Below are positions 31,440-45,509 of a stretch of DNA of 64,000 nucleotides, in pieces. This DNA is from Lithodes maja (lineage: Eukaryota; Arthropoda; Malacostraca; Decapoda; Lithodidae): the NCBI GenBank assembly GCA_037953745.1, contig JBAKBP010013055.1:1-64000 (forward strand), in the 5' to 3' direction. The position numbers and the translations under genes are program-made. Below the pieces are notes generated by a model. It was not told the origin of the DNA, searched no databases, and saw only the letters and a program-made list of their open reading frames with translations. The first letter of the stretch is position 1. Each line of letters opens with the position of its first letter.

Positions 31440-33255
31440 TGTTACGGCTGGATCGGCAATACATATTCGGGATTCTTGATCGTAGGACAGAAATGGCTTA
31501 TGTGACAACGACACGCTCGATTCCAGTCCCAAATACTATATGCTCCAGACAACAAAAGCACCAACGCCCTACAGAGTTATCGTCTATGGTAACGAGGTAC
31601 CTTAACTCGGCGAAAGTGTACAACAGGGGTAGGCTATGAGGCTAAACTCCCTCAGACATTTATAGGTTACGTTATTACTAAAGAAATGCAATACTCAAGA
31701 AACTACGTTAATATTAAGCCTCTAATAATGTAGAATAGAAGCAGGCTAAAGGTATGACAGTGAAATGCTAAATGACAAATGTACACGCCTACTTGAAAGC
31801 GCGTGCACTAGAATAACTGTCCCCTACTAACATGCACTAGCATGTAGCATACAAGATGTTCATGATCCAGTAGATACCTAATAATACACATGGAAGGAAC
31901 ATAAATAGTAGTCACTTATTGTAATAATGAATCTATACTTGGAATAACTAAAAGGTTGCAGGCAACAGTACTGCGCCGGTAGCCTACTACCGCATAGGCT
32001 ACTTCGCTTCTCTCACTCTGTCTCCCCTCTGAGTCCGTATGCGCCCTACGCAACGGAACTCCGGACACAGCAGCAAAACGACAGTGCAGTTAATTGATAC
32101 ATGAAAGTATTAATAGTGTTGTCTTGTGTGTGAGTAATGTGTATTGTAAAGTGTTACATACATAAACTTAAAGAGAGCTGCAATGCATAGTAAAATAAAG
32201 ATATAACCCACTCATCATCCCCATGTGTTCTAGCTAGCAGGCCAAGTCACAGGAACAACGAGTCCCAGCACCGAAAGCGAGAACCCAGGAAAAGACTGTA
32301 GAGAACACAAGGACAGATAAATTACGTTACTCTACTATACCGGCACTACGAGCGAGCTGTAGTCTCTGGTACTGCACTCGCTCCTGGCTCGGTAGGCAAA
32401 TCAAGGCTAAGTCCTCGCCCCTCTACAGACAACTCCTGGGCATGGTCGGGCTCTTACACATGGCACTAGTCTAGTCACAAATTGGATGATGAGCTGGGCA
32501 TATAACTCGTGAACATGTAGAACGTTCACCAACTATCCTCATCAAGAAGATCGCTGTTCACATTAACCCCTTAAATCTAATACATGTAAATATATGCTTG
32601 TCCTAAGAGTAATACGAGAGGTGAGTGCTGAAACTCCTTTAGGACCTCAAGGGAAGGGTATGCATTTAAATAGAGAGAAGAATGAAATGAGAGTAATGTC
32701 GTCAGAGAGAAAGAGTGCAACCGTGAGAAGTTGGGAGAGAGGGCAAGGGATGTTAGAATCTCAAAGGTTCTAGGCAACCTGGTCATAGAGCACACAGCGA
32801 GCCTCCAGGCAATGTGCAGTACGACAACATGGGCAGCCCAGGCAGCATAGGCAGGCGGCAATGGACTACCAACCCTGTCGCGCCTAGCTATAAGCGCAAG
32901 GCTGCCAACCAGTCCATACGTCTGGCAACCACCCCTCCGGCAGCGCGGCGCGCTGCTACCCTCTCGCTCTGAAGACTAACTCACTCTCTCTCTCTGAATT
33001 CCTATTGTCTCATCTATCAACTTCTCTATTGATACTACATATTAAATGGAAGGTCTCGACATGGCTTAAAACAAAACCCACCACTGGTTAGCACATGACG
33101 AGACCTTTGCAGAGATACAAAGAACATAGTTATACGTTGTCACACTCAATATAAGCAGCCAGCACGGTACAAGCGGTACACGGTACCGCACCGTGGCGGT
33201 ACAGTGGAGTACCAAGGAGTACAATCAGGTTGCGTTGCCACACACTGGGTGCGTC

Positions 33256-33258
<3 letters not shown>
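31440..33258 (-). repeat. 5' LTR (1,819 bp)
   Basis: Near-identical partner of 24031-25820, carrying the element's promoter by analogy. It has an extra GC-rich patch (CTCCGGCAGCGCGGCGCG) at about 32935 and a slightly longer GGTACA-rich stretch near 33167-33195. Confidence 0.9.
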
Positions 33259-33970
<712 letters not shown>

Positions 33971-34377
33971 TAAGTGTGGACACCAAGATACAGCCATACC
34001 AAGAGCACCAGGAGAATGTTGAGGATGTTCGTGTTGTGGAGATGTGGCCAACCAGCACAGTGGACAACAACAGTGTCAAGGTCAACCAAGCCATGGTCAA
34101 CATACAACACCCAACACATAACAACCGGTCCATTATAACATTCAACTACTATTATAAGGGCATTGAGAACTGTATATTAACAATAAAAATAGAGCGAGGT
34201 GATGGTGAGGACCGGATGAAGATAAAGTGTGGCCGGAATGTAAAGAAAGGAGATGACCAATACAACAAGCTGAAGGAGTTGAACTGGCATAGAGATACCT
34301 TCTACACCATGGACGACACTACCAAAGAGGCTGAACTAGAGATGTCCTTTAACAACTCCACTCAACTCACACTGCAG
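33971..34377 (+). CDS. Host modular gene, exon A1
   Basis: The exon starts after CCCTACAG (acceptor) in phase 1 and ends CTGCAG before GTCAGA (donor) in phase 0, for 407 nt. It encodes about 135 residues including VDTKIQPYQEHQENVEDV, QHPTHNNRSIITFNYYYKG, CILTIKIERGDGEDRMKIKC and ending FNNSTQLTLQ. Module A recurs at 44251-44564 (HPQHYNNWDLYLDLYNTTG ... SPLRFIIQ), and the phases are identical. The frame reads on past the donor to a stop at 34408-34410, so a terminal-exon alternative exists. The phase match to exon B1 argues for splicing. Sequons NRS and NST suggest an extracellular protein. Family not recognised. Confidence 0.7.
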
Positions 34378-34820
34378 GTCAGAAGAAATATATTCCGGCG
34401 TTACTCTTGATGATCACAAAATAATGTGCATTATAAACAACTAATGGAGTAACCAATGGTGATGTTCTATGATTACAGTTATTGTATATCTATACAGTAG
34501 ATATACATCAATTACAGTTCCTATTATGTATATATCAATATATATATAACAGCCTACAATAATGCACAAATGCTCAAGTGCAACCATTATTAAATATAAT
34601 GGAAAATGGAATAGCATGATTACCGACAGTAATATGGAAATGGGTTTATTTGATATAATAAGTTTAGTTCTGAAATTACTAAGATATGTGCATCATTAAT
34701 TAATATATAAAAGATAATGCATGAATCAGTTATGTATTATATGAGTCAAAATACACATTACCCCATGCTACTCTCCGTTAAGGATGACATATAAATCCAT
34801 GTACAAGTGTGCTTGTATAA
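34378..34820 (+). other. Intron start, AT-rich
   Basis: First part of an 8.7-kb intron (34378-43118). Nothing is recognised before the 67-bp array. Confidence 0.5.
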
Positions 34821-35625
34821 TTATTGGTGTGTGGTAGTGTACAAGATGTGTGTTGTGTAATGGACTAATGTACTCACACCAAGTAGATTATTGGTGTGTG
34901 GTAGTGTACAAGATGTGTGTTGTGTAATGGACTAATGTACTCACACCAAGTAGATTATTGGTGTGTGGTAGTGTACAAGATGTGTGTTGTGTAATGGACT
35001 AATGTACTCACACCAAGTAGATTATTGGTGTGTGGTAGTGTACAAGATGTGTGTTGTGTAATGGACTAATGTACTCACACCAAGTACATTAGTGGTGTGT
35101 GGTAGTGTACAAGATGTGTGTTGTGTAATGGACTAATGTACTCACACCAAGTAGATTATTGGTGTGTGGTAGTGTACAAGATGTGTGTTGTGTAATGGAC
35201 TAATGTACTCACACCAAGTAGATTATTGGTGTGTGGTAGTGTACAAGATGTGTGTTGTGTAATGGACTAATGTACTCACACCAAGTAGATTATTGGTGTG
35301 TGGTAGTGTACAAGATGTGTGTTGTGTAATGGACTAATGTACTCACACCAAGTAGGTTATTGGTGTGTGGTAGTGTACAAGATGTGTGTTTTGTAATGGA
35401 CTAATGTACTCACACCAAGTAGATTATTGGTGTGTGGTAGTGTACAAGATGCGTGTTGTGTAATGGACTAATGTACTCACACCAAGTAGATTATTGGTGT
35501 GTGGTAGTGTACAAGATGTGTGTTGTGTAATGGACTAATGTACTCACACCAAGTAGATTATTGGTGTGTGGTAGTGTACAAGATGTGTGTTGTGTAATGG
35601 ACTAATGTACTCACACCAAGTAGAT
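34821..35625 (+). repeat. 67-bp minisatellite, 12 copies
   Basis: The unit contains TTGGTGTGTGGTAGTGTACA, AGATGTGTGTTGTGTAATGG, ACTAATGTACTCACACCAAG and TAGATTA. Copies differ by isolated substitutions. GGTGTG and CACACC within a unit form short inverted repeats. Confidence 0.95.
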
Positions 35626-35733
35626 TAACCACACGTCAGTTTTATTATTGGAGTTCCAGAATGTACAGCGCCATTACCTGTACAAATTTAATTTGCTTTC
35701 ACTCCTTCCTTATATATATATAACAAATAAAGT

Positions 35734-38700
35734 ATGGGTGTTACAAAACATAGTGTTCATATTATATACACCAACATTATACAGGGTAGCCTACTGTGTT
35801 ATTATATATACCATTCTAATGTCTATATTTGCTGCTGATATTCAATGTTTGGCTAATACTGTAGTATGTGATAATACCAATATACAAAACATAGTGTTCA
35901 TATTATATACACCAACATTATACAGGGTAGCCTACTGTGTTATTATATATACCATTATAATGTCTATATTTGCGGCTGATATTCAATGCTTGGCTAATAC
36001 TGTAGTATGTGATAATACCAATATACAAAACATAGTGTTCATATTATATACACCAACATTATACAGGGTAGCCTACTGTGTTATTATATATACCATTATA
36101 ATGTCTATATTTGCTGCTGATATTCAATGTTTGGCTAATACTGTAGTATGTGATAATACCAATATACAACACATAGGGTTCATATTATATACACCAACAT
36201 TATACAGGGTAGCCTACTGTGTTATTATATATACCATTATAATGTCTATATTTGCTGCTGATATTCAATGCTTGGCTAATACTGTAGTATGTGATAATAC
36301 CAATATACAAAACATAGTGTTCATATTATATACACCAACATTATACAGGGTAGCCTACTGTGTTATTATATATACCATTATAATGTCTATATTTGCTGCT
36401 GATATTCAATGCTTGGCTAATACTGTAGTATGTGATAATACCAATATACAAAACATAGTGTTCATATTATATACACCAACATTATACAGGGTAGCCTACT
36501 GTGTTATTATATATACCATTATAATGTCTATATTTGCTGCTGATATTCAATGTTTGGCTAATACTGTAGTATGTGATAATACCAATATACAAAACATAGT
36601 GTTCATATTATATACACCAACATTATACAGGGTAGCCTACTGTGTTATTATATATACCATTATAATGTCTATATTTGCTGCTGATACTCAATGCTTGGCT
36701 AATACTGTAGTATGTGATAATACCAATATACAAAACATAGTGTTCATATTATATACACCAACATTATACAGGGTAGCCTACTGTGTTATTATATATACCA
36801 TTATAATGTCTATATTTGCTGCTGATATTCAATGTTTGGCTAATACTGTAGTTTGTGATAATACCAATATACAAAACATAGTGTTCATATTATATACACC
36901 AACATTATACAGGGTAGCCTACTGTGTTATTATATACACCATTATAATGTCTATATTTGCTGCTCATATTCAATGCTTGGCTAATACTGTAGTATGTGAT
37001 AATACCAATATACAAAACATAGTGTTCATATTATATACACCAACATTATACAGGGTAGCCTACTGTGTTATTATATATACCATTATAATGTCTATATTTG
37101 CTGCTGATATTCAATGTTTGGCTAATACTGTAGTATGTGATAATACCAATATACAAAACATAGTGTTCATATTATATACACCAACATTATACAGGGTAGC
37201 CTACTGTGTTATTATATATACCATTATAATGTCTATATTTGCTGCTGATATTCAATGCTTGGCTAATACTGTAGTATGTGATAATACCAATATACAAAAC
37301 ATAGTCTTCATATTATATACACCAACATTATACAGGGTAGCCTACTGTGTTATTATATATACCATTATAATGTCTATATTTGCTGCTGATATTCAATGTT
37401 TGGCTAATACTGTAGTATGTGATAATACCAATATACAAAACATAGTGTTCATATTATATACACCAACATTTTACAGGGTAGCCTACTGTGTTATTATATA
37501 TACCATTATAATGTCTATATTTGCTGCTGATATTCAATGTTTGGCTAATACTGTACTATGTGATAATACCAATATACAAAACATAGTGTTCATATTATAT
37601 ACACCAACATTATACAGGGTAGCCTACTTTGTTATTATATATACCATTATAATGTCTATATTTGCTGCTGATATTCAATGCTTGGCTAATACTGTAGTAT
37701 GTGATAATACCAATATACAAAACATACTGTTCATATTATATACACCAACATTTTACAGGGTAGCCTACTGTGTTATTATATATACCATTATAATGTCTAT
37801 ATTTGCTGCTGATATTCAATGCTTGGCTAATACTGTAGTATGTGATAATACCAATATACAAAACATAGTGTTCATATTATATACACCAACATTATACAGG
37901 GTAGCCTACTGTGTTATTATATATACCATTATAATGTCTATATTTGCTGCTGATATTCAATGCTTGGCTAATACTGTAGTATGTGATAATACCAATATAC
38001 AAAACATAGTGTTCATATTATATACACCAACATTATACACGGTAGCCTACTGTGTTATTATGTATACCATTATAATGTCTATATTTGCTGCTGATATTCA
38101 ATGCTTGGCTAATACTGTAGTATGTGATAATACCAATATACAAAACATAGTGTTCATATTATATACACCAACATTATACAGGGTAGCCTACTGTGATATT
38201 ATATATACCATTATAATGTCTATATTTGCTGCTGATATTCAATGCTTGGCTAATACTGTAGTATGTGATAATACCAATATACAAAACATAGTGTTCATAT
38301 TATATACACCAACATTATACAGGGTAGCCTACTGTGTTATTATATATACCATTATAATGTCTATATTTGCTGCTGATATTCAATGCTTGGCTAATACTGT
38401 AGTATGTGATAATACCAATATACAAAACATAGTGTTCATATTATATACACCAACATTATACAGGGTAGCCTACTCTGTTATTATATATAACATTATAATG
38501 TCTATATTTGCTGCTGATATTCAATGTTTGGCTAATACTGTAGTATGTGATAATACCAATATACAACACATAGTGTTCATATTATATACACCAACATTAT
38601 ACAGGGTAGCCTACTGTGTTATTATATATACCATTATAATGTCTATATTTGCTGCTGATATTCAATGCTTGGCTAATACTGTAGTATGTGATAATACCAA

Positions 38701-41700
38701 TATACAAAACATAGTGTTCATATTATATACACCAACATTATACAGGGTAGCCTACTGTGTTATTATATATACCATTATAATGTCTATATTTGCTGCTGAT
38801 ATTCAATGCTTGGCTAATACTGTAGTATGTGATAATACCAATATACAAAACATAGTGTTCATATTATATACACCAACATTATACAGGGTAGCCTACTGTG
38901 TTATTATATATACCATTATAATGTCTATATTTGCTGCTGATATTCAATGTTTGGCTAATACTGTAGTATGTGATAATACCAATATACAAAACATAGTGTT
39001 CATATTATATACACCAACATTATACAGGGTAGCCTACTGTGTTATTATATATACCATTATAATGTCTATATTTGCTGCTGATACTCAATGCTTGGCTAAT
39101 ACTGTAGTATGTGATAATACCAATATACAAAACATAGTGTTCATATTATATACACCAACATTATACAGGGTAGCCTACTGTGTTATTATATATACCATTA
39201 TAATGTCTATATTTGCTGCTGATATTCAATGTTTGGCTAATACTGTAGTTTGTGATAATACCAATATACAAAACATAGTGTTCATATTATATACACCAAC
39301 ATTATACAGGGTAGCCTACTGTGTTATTATATATACCATTATAATGTCTATATTTGCTGCTGATATTCAATGCTTGGCTAATACTGTAGTATGTGATAAT
39401 ACCAATATACAAAACATAGTGTTCATATTATATACACCAACATTATACAGGGTAGCCTACTGTGTTATTATATATACCATTATAATGTCTATATTTGCTG
39501 CTGATATTCAATGTTTGGCTAATACTGTAGTATGTGATAATACCAATATACAAAACATAGTGTTCATATTATATACACCAACATTATACAGGGTAGCCTA
39601 CTGTGTTATTATATATACCATTATAATGTCTATATTTGCTGCTGATATTCAATGCTTGGCTAATACTGTAGTATGTGATAATACCAATATACAAAACATA
39701 GTCTTCATATTATATACACCAACATTATACAGGGTAGCCTACTGTGTTATTATATATACCATTATAATGTCTATATTTGCTGCTGATATTCAATGTTTGG
39801 CTAATACTGTAGTATGTGATAATACCAATATACAAAACATAGTGTTCATATTATATACACCAACATTTTACAGGGTAGCCTACTGTGTTATTATATATAC
39901 CATTATAATGTCTATATTTGCTGCTGATATTCAATGTTTGGCTAATACTGTACTATGTGATAATACCAATATACAAAACATAGTGTTCATATTATATACA
40001 CCAACATTATACAGGGTAGCCTACTTTGTTATTATATATACCATTATAATGTCTATATTTGCTGCTGATATTCAATGCTTGGCTAATACTGTAGTATGTG
40101 ATAATACCAATATACAAAACATACTGTTCATATTATATACACCAACATTTTACAGGGTAGCCTACTGTGTTATTATATATACCATTATAATGTCTATATT
40201 TGCTGCTGATATTCAATGCTTGGCTAATACTGTAGTATGTGATAATACCAATATACAAAACATAGTGTTCATATTATATACACCAACATTATACAGGGTA
40301 GCCTACTGTGTTATTATATATACCATTATAATGTCTATATTTGCTGCTGATATTCAATGCTTGGCTAATACTGTAGTATGTGATAATACCAATATACAAA
40401 ACATAGTGTTCATATTATATACACCAACATTATACAGGGTAGCCTACTGTGTTATTATGTATACCATTATAATGTCTATATTTGCTGCTGATATTCAATG
40501 CTTGGCTAATACTGTAGTATGTGATAATATCAATATACAAAACATAGTGTTCATATTATATACACCAACATTATAGAGGGTAGCCTACTGTGATATTATA
40601 TATACCATTATAATGTCTATATTTGCTGCTGATATTCAATGCTTGGCTAATACTGTAGTATGTGATAATACCAATATACAAAACATAGTGTTCATATTAT
40701 ATACACCAACATTATACAGGGTAGCCTACTGTGTTATTATATATACCATTATAATGTCTATATTTGCTGCTGATATTCAATGCTTGGCTAATACTGTAGT
40801 ATGTGATAATACCAATATACAAAACATAGTGTTCATATTATATACACCAACATTATACAGGGTAGCCTACTCTGTTATTATATATAACATTATAATGTCT
40901 ATATTTTCTGCTGATATTCAATGTTTGGCTAATACTGTAGTATGTGATAATACCAATATACAACACATAGTGTTCATATTATATACACCAACATTATACA
41001 GGGTAGCCTACTGTGTTATTATATATACCATTATAATGTCTATATTTGCTGCTGATATTCAATGCTTGGCTAATACTGTAGTATGTGATAATACCAATAT
41101 ACAAAACATAGTGTTCATATTATATACACCAACATTATACAGGGTAGCCTACTGTTATTATATATACCATTATAATGTCTATATTTGCTGCTGATATTCA
41201 ATGCTTGGCTAATACTGTAGTATGTGATAATACCAATATACAAAACATAGTGTTCATATTATATACACCAACATTATACAGGGTAGCCTACTGTGTTATT
41301 ATATATACCATTATAATGTCTATATTTGCTGCTGATATTCAATGCTTGGCTAATACTGTAGTATGTGATAATACCAATATACAAAACATAGTGTTCATAT
41401 TATATACACCAACATTATACAGGGTAGCCTACTGTGTTATTATATATACCATTATAATGTCTATATTTGCTGCTGATATTCAATGCTTGGCTAATACTGT
41501 AGTATGTGATAATACCAATATACAAAACATAGTGTTCATATTATATACACCAACATTATACAGGGTAGCCTACTGTGTTATTATATATACCATTATAATG
41601 TCTATATTTGCTGCTGATATTCAATGTTTGGCTAATACTGTAGTATGTGATAATACCAATATACAAAACATAGTGTTCATATTATATACACCAACATTAT

Positions 41701-43062
41701 ACAGGGTAGCCTACTGTGTTATTATATATACCATTATAATGTCTATATTTGCTGCTGATATTCAATGTTTGGCTAATACTGTAGTATGTGATAATACCAA
41801 TATACAAAACATAGTGTTCATATTATATACACCAACATTATACAGGGTAGCCTACTGTGTTATTATATATACCATTATAATGTCTATATTTGCTGCTGAT
41901 ATTCAATGCTTGGCTAATACTGTAGTATGTGATAACACCAATATACAAAACATACTGTTCATATTATATACACCAACATTATACAGGGTAGCCTACTGTG
42001 TTATTATATATACCATTATAATGTCTATATTTGCTGCTGATATTCAATGCCTGGCTAATACTGTAGTATGTGATAATACCAATATACAAAACATAGTGTT
42101 CATATTATATACACCAACATTATACAGGGTAGCCTACTGTGTTATTATATATACCATTATAATGTCTATATTTGCTGCTGATATTCAATGCTTGGCTAAT
42201 ACTGTAGTATGTGATAATACCAATATACAAAACATAGTGTTCATATTATATACACCAACATTATACAGGGTAGCCTACTGTGTTATTATGTATACCATTA
42301 TAATGTCTATATTTGCTGCTGATATTCAATGCTTGGCTAATACTGTAGTATGTGATAATACCAATATACAAAACATAGTGTTCATATTATATACACCAAC
42401 ATTATACAGGGTAGCCTACTGTGATATTATATATACCATTATAATGTCTATATTTGCTGCTGATATTCAATGCTTGGCTAATACTGTAGTATGTGATAAT
42501 ACCTATATACAAAACATAGTGTTCATATTATATACACCAACATTATACAGGGTAGCCTACTGTGTTATTAGATATACCATTATAATGTCTATATTTGCTG
42601 CTGATATTCAATGCTTGGCTAATACTGTAGTATGTGATAATACCAATATACAAAACATAGTGTTCATATTATATACACCAACATTATACAGGGTAGCCTA
42701 CTCTGTTATTATATATACCATTATAATGTCTATATTTGCTGCTGATATTCAATGTTTGGCTAATACTGTAGTATGTGATTATACCAATATACAAAACATA
42801 GTGTTCATATTATATACACCAACATTATACAGGGTAGCCTACTGTGTTATTATATATACCATTATAATGTCTATATTTGCTGCTGATATTCAATGTTTGG
42901 CTAATACTGTAGTATGTGATAATACCAATATACAAAACATAGTGTTCATATTATATACACCAACATTATACAGGGTAGCCTACTGTGTTATTATATATAC
43001 CATTATAATGTCTATATTTGCTGCTGATATTCAATGCTTGGGTAATACTGTAGTATGTGATA
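35734..43062 (+). repeat. 141-bp satellite, about 52 copies, open in one frame
   Basis: The unit is exactly 141 bp (47 codons), and one plus frame has no stop. The whole array therefore translates as one frame of about 1,642 codons, then shorter ones after a TAG at 40574-40576 and a 2-bp loss near 41155. The unit peptide runs NIVFILYTPTLYRVAYCV, then IIYTIIMSIFAADIQCL and ANTVVCDNTNIQ. Variant positions repeat at a spacing of exactly 2,397 bp (17 units): 36683/39080, 37471/39868 and 38471/40868, so a 17-unit block was duplicated. Most differences between units change the amino acid, which argues against coding constraint. It lies inside the host gene's intron. Confidence 0.93.
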
Positions 43063-43118
43063 ATTGCAATACTATTTTAATATAATATTAATTGTGTTAC
43101 TGTTGTATATATTTATAG

Positions 43119-43281
43119 GTGGGATCATCGTTGGTGCAAATATTGAACAGTTCTGGTCGTGTATGGAACGGAAGCTGCCCGGCCCTCAACAACATCAATG
43201 ACCTTCCAGGCCTCTTCCTGGGTGTGATGTGTGGCTCTGATGGTGGTGATGACTGTGGCTCACTTTCTGCATGCAACTCAG
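43119..43281 (+). CDS. Host modular gene, exon B1 (163 nt)
   Basis: Bounded by TTTATAG and GTGATA, phase 0 to phase 1. It encodes VGSSLVQILNSSGRVW, NGSCPALNNINDLPGLFLGV, MCGSDGGDDCGSLSACNS. It aligns with exon B2 at 57449-57611, which is also exactly 163 nt: both begin VGS and share D-x-PG, V-x-C, DDCG-x-x-S and a final Cys. Four cysteines and the NSS/NGS sequons point to a disulphide-bonded secreted or extracellular domain. The function is unknown to me. Confidence 0.75.
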
Positions 43282-43616
43282 GTGATATTATATTATAGAA
43301 CTAAGCCCATTCATTTAGAGTATATTCAATTGACAACAAATATATTTAGTATTCCTGTAGCCTAATCATTGCTAACGATTATCAAAGTTAGCTGAAACGC
43401 CAATCAAGTTACAAGAAAGTTCAACTCGCTAATTAGCTGTTAACGTATTAGCGGAACCGTGCCCACCACTGCTAGCAGACATAGTTATCCCCTGTTGTTG
43501 TTACTTTTCAGAACTTGTTAATTTAACAAATATGTATTTTACTTTAATATATATTCTAAAATAGTAAACAAATCTATACAAGATAGTTATATTCTAAGGG
43601 GGTGATGATGTCACAC

Positions 43617-43826
43617 AAAGACGCTCTCTGGATACAGCACCGGTACAAAGGCCAGTCTTGGAAAACATTTGATGTGTGTTCAACACACTAACTAATGCTA
43701 CACACAGTCCATGTTACATAAAGACGCTCTCTGGATACAGCACCGGTACAAAGGCCAGTCTTGGAATATATTTGATATGCTCAACAAAGTAACTAATGCT
43801 ACACACAGTCCATTTTGAACTAAATG
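43617..43826 (+). repeat. 103-bp two-copy duplication
   Basis: ACGCTCTCTGGATACAGCAC begins at 43621 and 43724. Both copies run on through CCGGTACAAAGGCCAGTCTT and end ACTAATGCTACACACAGTCC. It sits in the 969-bp intron between exons B1 and A2. Confidence 0.85.
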
Positions 43827-43944
43827 TAAAATAATTTACTGTCGCTATTCCTGAACTCCAACAACAAATTAGTATATTATTTGTAATTACTATTGAGGGT
43901 TTTACTTGTACATTAAATTGTCCACTAAACTAACAAAAAACAAC

Positions 43945-44226
43945 TTCCCAGACTTCCTTCAAAATATAAAATGTCAAAGCAATCTCCTTTTCAAGCTAAA
44001 CATGTACATTTTTCAATAGAAAAATGTCCCGGCCGAAGGAAAATAAATCTAAGTTACAGGCTCGCTATCACTCGCCCAGAAAATAATCCATACCTAAATA
44101 GGGTGAAACGTGGTATTATGGCCAAAGTAGCCTATTGAGGTGAAAAGTCTTAACATCCTGCAACTAAGCCTAATGGAGCAAAATAGGGTTGACATAAAAA
44201 TCCCCCCTCAGACAAATAGGGTTAAC
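43945..44226 (+). repeat. Dispersed GC-core repeat family, copy c
   Basis: Same module order as copy a: CTTCAAAATA, TCAAGCTAAACATGTAC, TTTTTCAATAGAAAAATG, TCCCGGCCGAAGG, CAGGCTCGCTATCACTCGCC, then CTAAATAGGGTGAAAC and AATGGAGCAAAATAGGGTT. It occupies most of the intron upstream of exon A2. Confidence 0.7.
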
Positions 44227-44250
44227 ATTCCTTTACCTCTTACCCAACAG

Positions 44251-44564
44251 AGTGTAACGCGGTGAACATGGTGGTGGGGTACGAGGGTGGAGCATCACTG
44301 CGGCGGCCGGTCAACGGGTCTACGGATGTACTGGAGACAGACATCTTACATCTCCACCATCCACAACACTACAACAACTGGGATCTTTACCTAGACCTGT
44401 ACAACACAACAGGTCGTGTAGGTGGTGCCGTAATAGACCAAGTAAATACCAAGAAGACCAACAAATCGGCGGCCAGACTACTGATGGACTGTGGTGATGG
44501 CGGGGTCACTGTCAACACAACCATCAACCATTACCCCCCTTCACCACTGAGGTTCATAATACAG
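44251..44564 (+). CDS. Host modular gene, exon A2 (314 nt)
   Basis: Follows TACCCAACAG and ends ATACAG before GTAAGT, phase 1 to phase 0, the same phases as exon A1. Joined to exon B1 it reads ...SACNS-E-CNAVNMVVGYEGG, then VLETDILHLHHPQHYNNW, DLYLDLYNTTGRVGG, RLLMDCGDGGVTVNTT and SPLRFIIQ. It carries two more cysteines and the sequons NGS, NTT and NKS. The A-B-A-B alternation with interlocking phases implies growth by duplication of an exon pair. Confidence 0.78.
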
Positions 44565-44611
44565 GTAAGTTTACCACCATAACAACACTTTCACTATACC
44601 CTCATTATGAT

Positions 44612-44740
44612 GCACCATTTACCCGCTTGCAAGCTAGATTTTGTACATATTCCAGTAGAAAAATGTCCAGGCTGAAGGCCGGGTTCTTGGATAACGTACA
44701 AACAACAAAATTATGTTGGCTCGCTATCGCTCGCCAAAAA
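44612..44740 (+). repeat. Dispersed GC-core repeat family, copy d (partial)
   Basis: CTTGCAAGCTAGATTTTGTAC, CAGTAGAAAAATGTCC, AGGCTGAAGGCCGG and GGCTCGCTATCGCTCGCC in order, interrupted by the first degenerate TTGGATAACGTA unit of the 27-bp array that follows. Confidence 0.6.
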
Positions 44741-44752
44741 ACAAAAAAAAAA

Positions 44753-45022
44753 CACTTGGATAACGTAGAAACAACAAAACACTTGGATAACGTAGAAACA
44801 ACAAAACACTTGGATAACGTAGGCACAACAAAACACTTGGATAACGTAGAAACAACAAAACACTTGGATAACGTAGAAACAACAAAACACTTGGATAACG
44901 TAGAAACAACAAAACACTTGGATAACGTAGAAACAACAAAACACTTGGATAACGTAGAAACAACAAAACACTTGGAAAACGTAGAAACAACAAAACACTT
45001 GGATAACGTAGAAACAACAAAA
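44753..45022 (+). repeat. 27-bp minisatellite, 10 copies
   Basis: The unit CACTTGGATAACGTAGAAAC plus AACAAAA is translatable as HLDNVETTK on plus because 27 is a multiple of three. A degenerate extra unit lies at about 44688, inside copy d of the dispersed repeat. Intronic. Confidence 0.93.
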
Positions 45023-45278
45023 TTGCTGGGAAAATTGGGCGGGACTAAACAAATCAGCTTCCCAAAACTCTCAAGGTCATAATCTCCAAAATCAAAAATA
45101 ACTTGTTCAATAGATGCCCAACAAAATATAAAGAAACCTAAAATAAAATGGGGGTGGACATCTCTTATAGGGAAAAAGTTATAGCCTGGTAAAGATCTCT
45201 CTCTCCCATAAGGTGTTAACAAATGATGATACACCGTACGGTAGAAACAGTAGTAGGCTGAATGGTGGGGCAAAACGT

Positions 45279-45280
<2 letters not shown>

Positions 45281-45347
<67 letters not shown>

Positions 45348-45349
45348 CA
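45281..45349. repeat. TA microsatellite
   Basis: About 34 TA units with one slip near 45337. Confidence 0.95.
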
Positions 45350-45509
45350 ATTTAAACTATATGTATGTATGTTTGTATGTCTGCCCAACAACAGCAACAG
45401 CAACAACATCATTCAGCATTTGACCAGAACATTCAGTTAAGGAAGGACGTCTTTCAATTCAATTAATTCAACAATAAGTTATAACCAAACCCCATCGTCC
45501 CAAATATAA

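Larger units (their letters stand above)
24031..33258 (-). mobile_element. Complete Gmr1-like Ty3/gypsy LTR retrotransposon, 9.2 kb
   Basis: Two long direct repeats bracket one intact gag-pol ORF on the minus strand. Both LTRs have plus-strand ends TGTTACGG ... GTGCGTCACA, so TG...CA in either orientation. Next to the 5' LTR is a primer-binding site beginning TGG, and next to the 3' LTR a G-rich polypurine tract. Pol order is protease-integrase-RT-RNaseH instead of the usual gypsy order with integrase last, the arrangement described for Gmr1-like elements. No env frame is present. No target duplication is seen: the left flank is GGTAC and the right flank is a pure AT microsatellite, so the right flank may have been remodelled. 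Confidence 0.9.

Noticed and set aside
34821..35625. CRISPR-like array
   Set aside because: Direct repeats are contiguous without unique spacers, and the DNA is eukaryotic. The same applies to the 41-bp and 103-bp arrays.
35648..40576. A 1,642-codon open frame as a giant repetitive protein gene
   Set aside because: It is one frame of a 141-bp satellite. Length divisible by three explains the openness, unit variants are mostly amino acid changing, and the array is broken later by a stop and a 2-bp loss. It lies in an intron bounded by good host splice sites.
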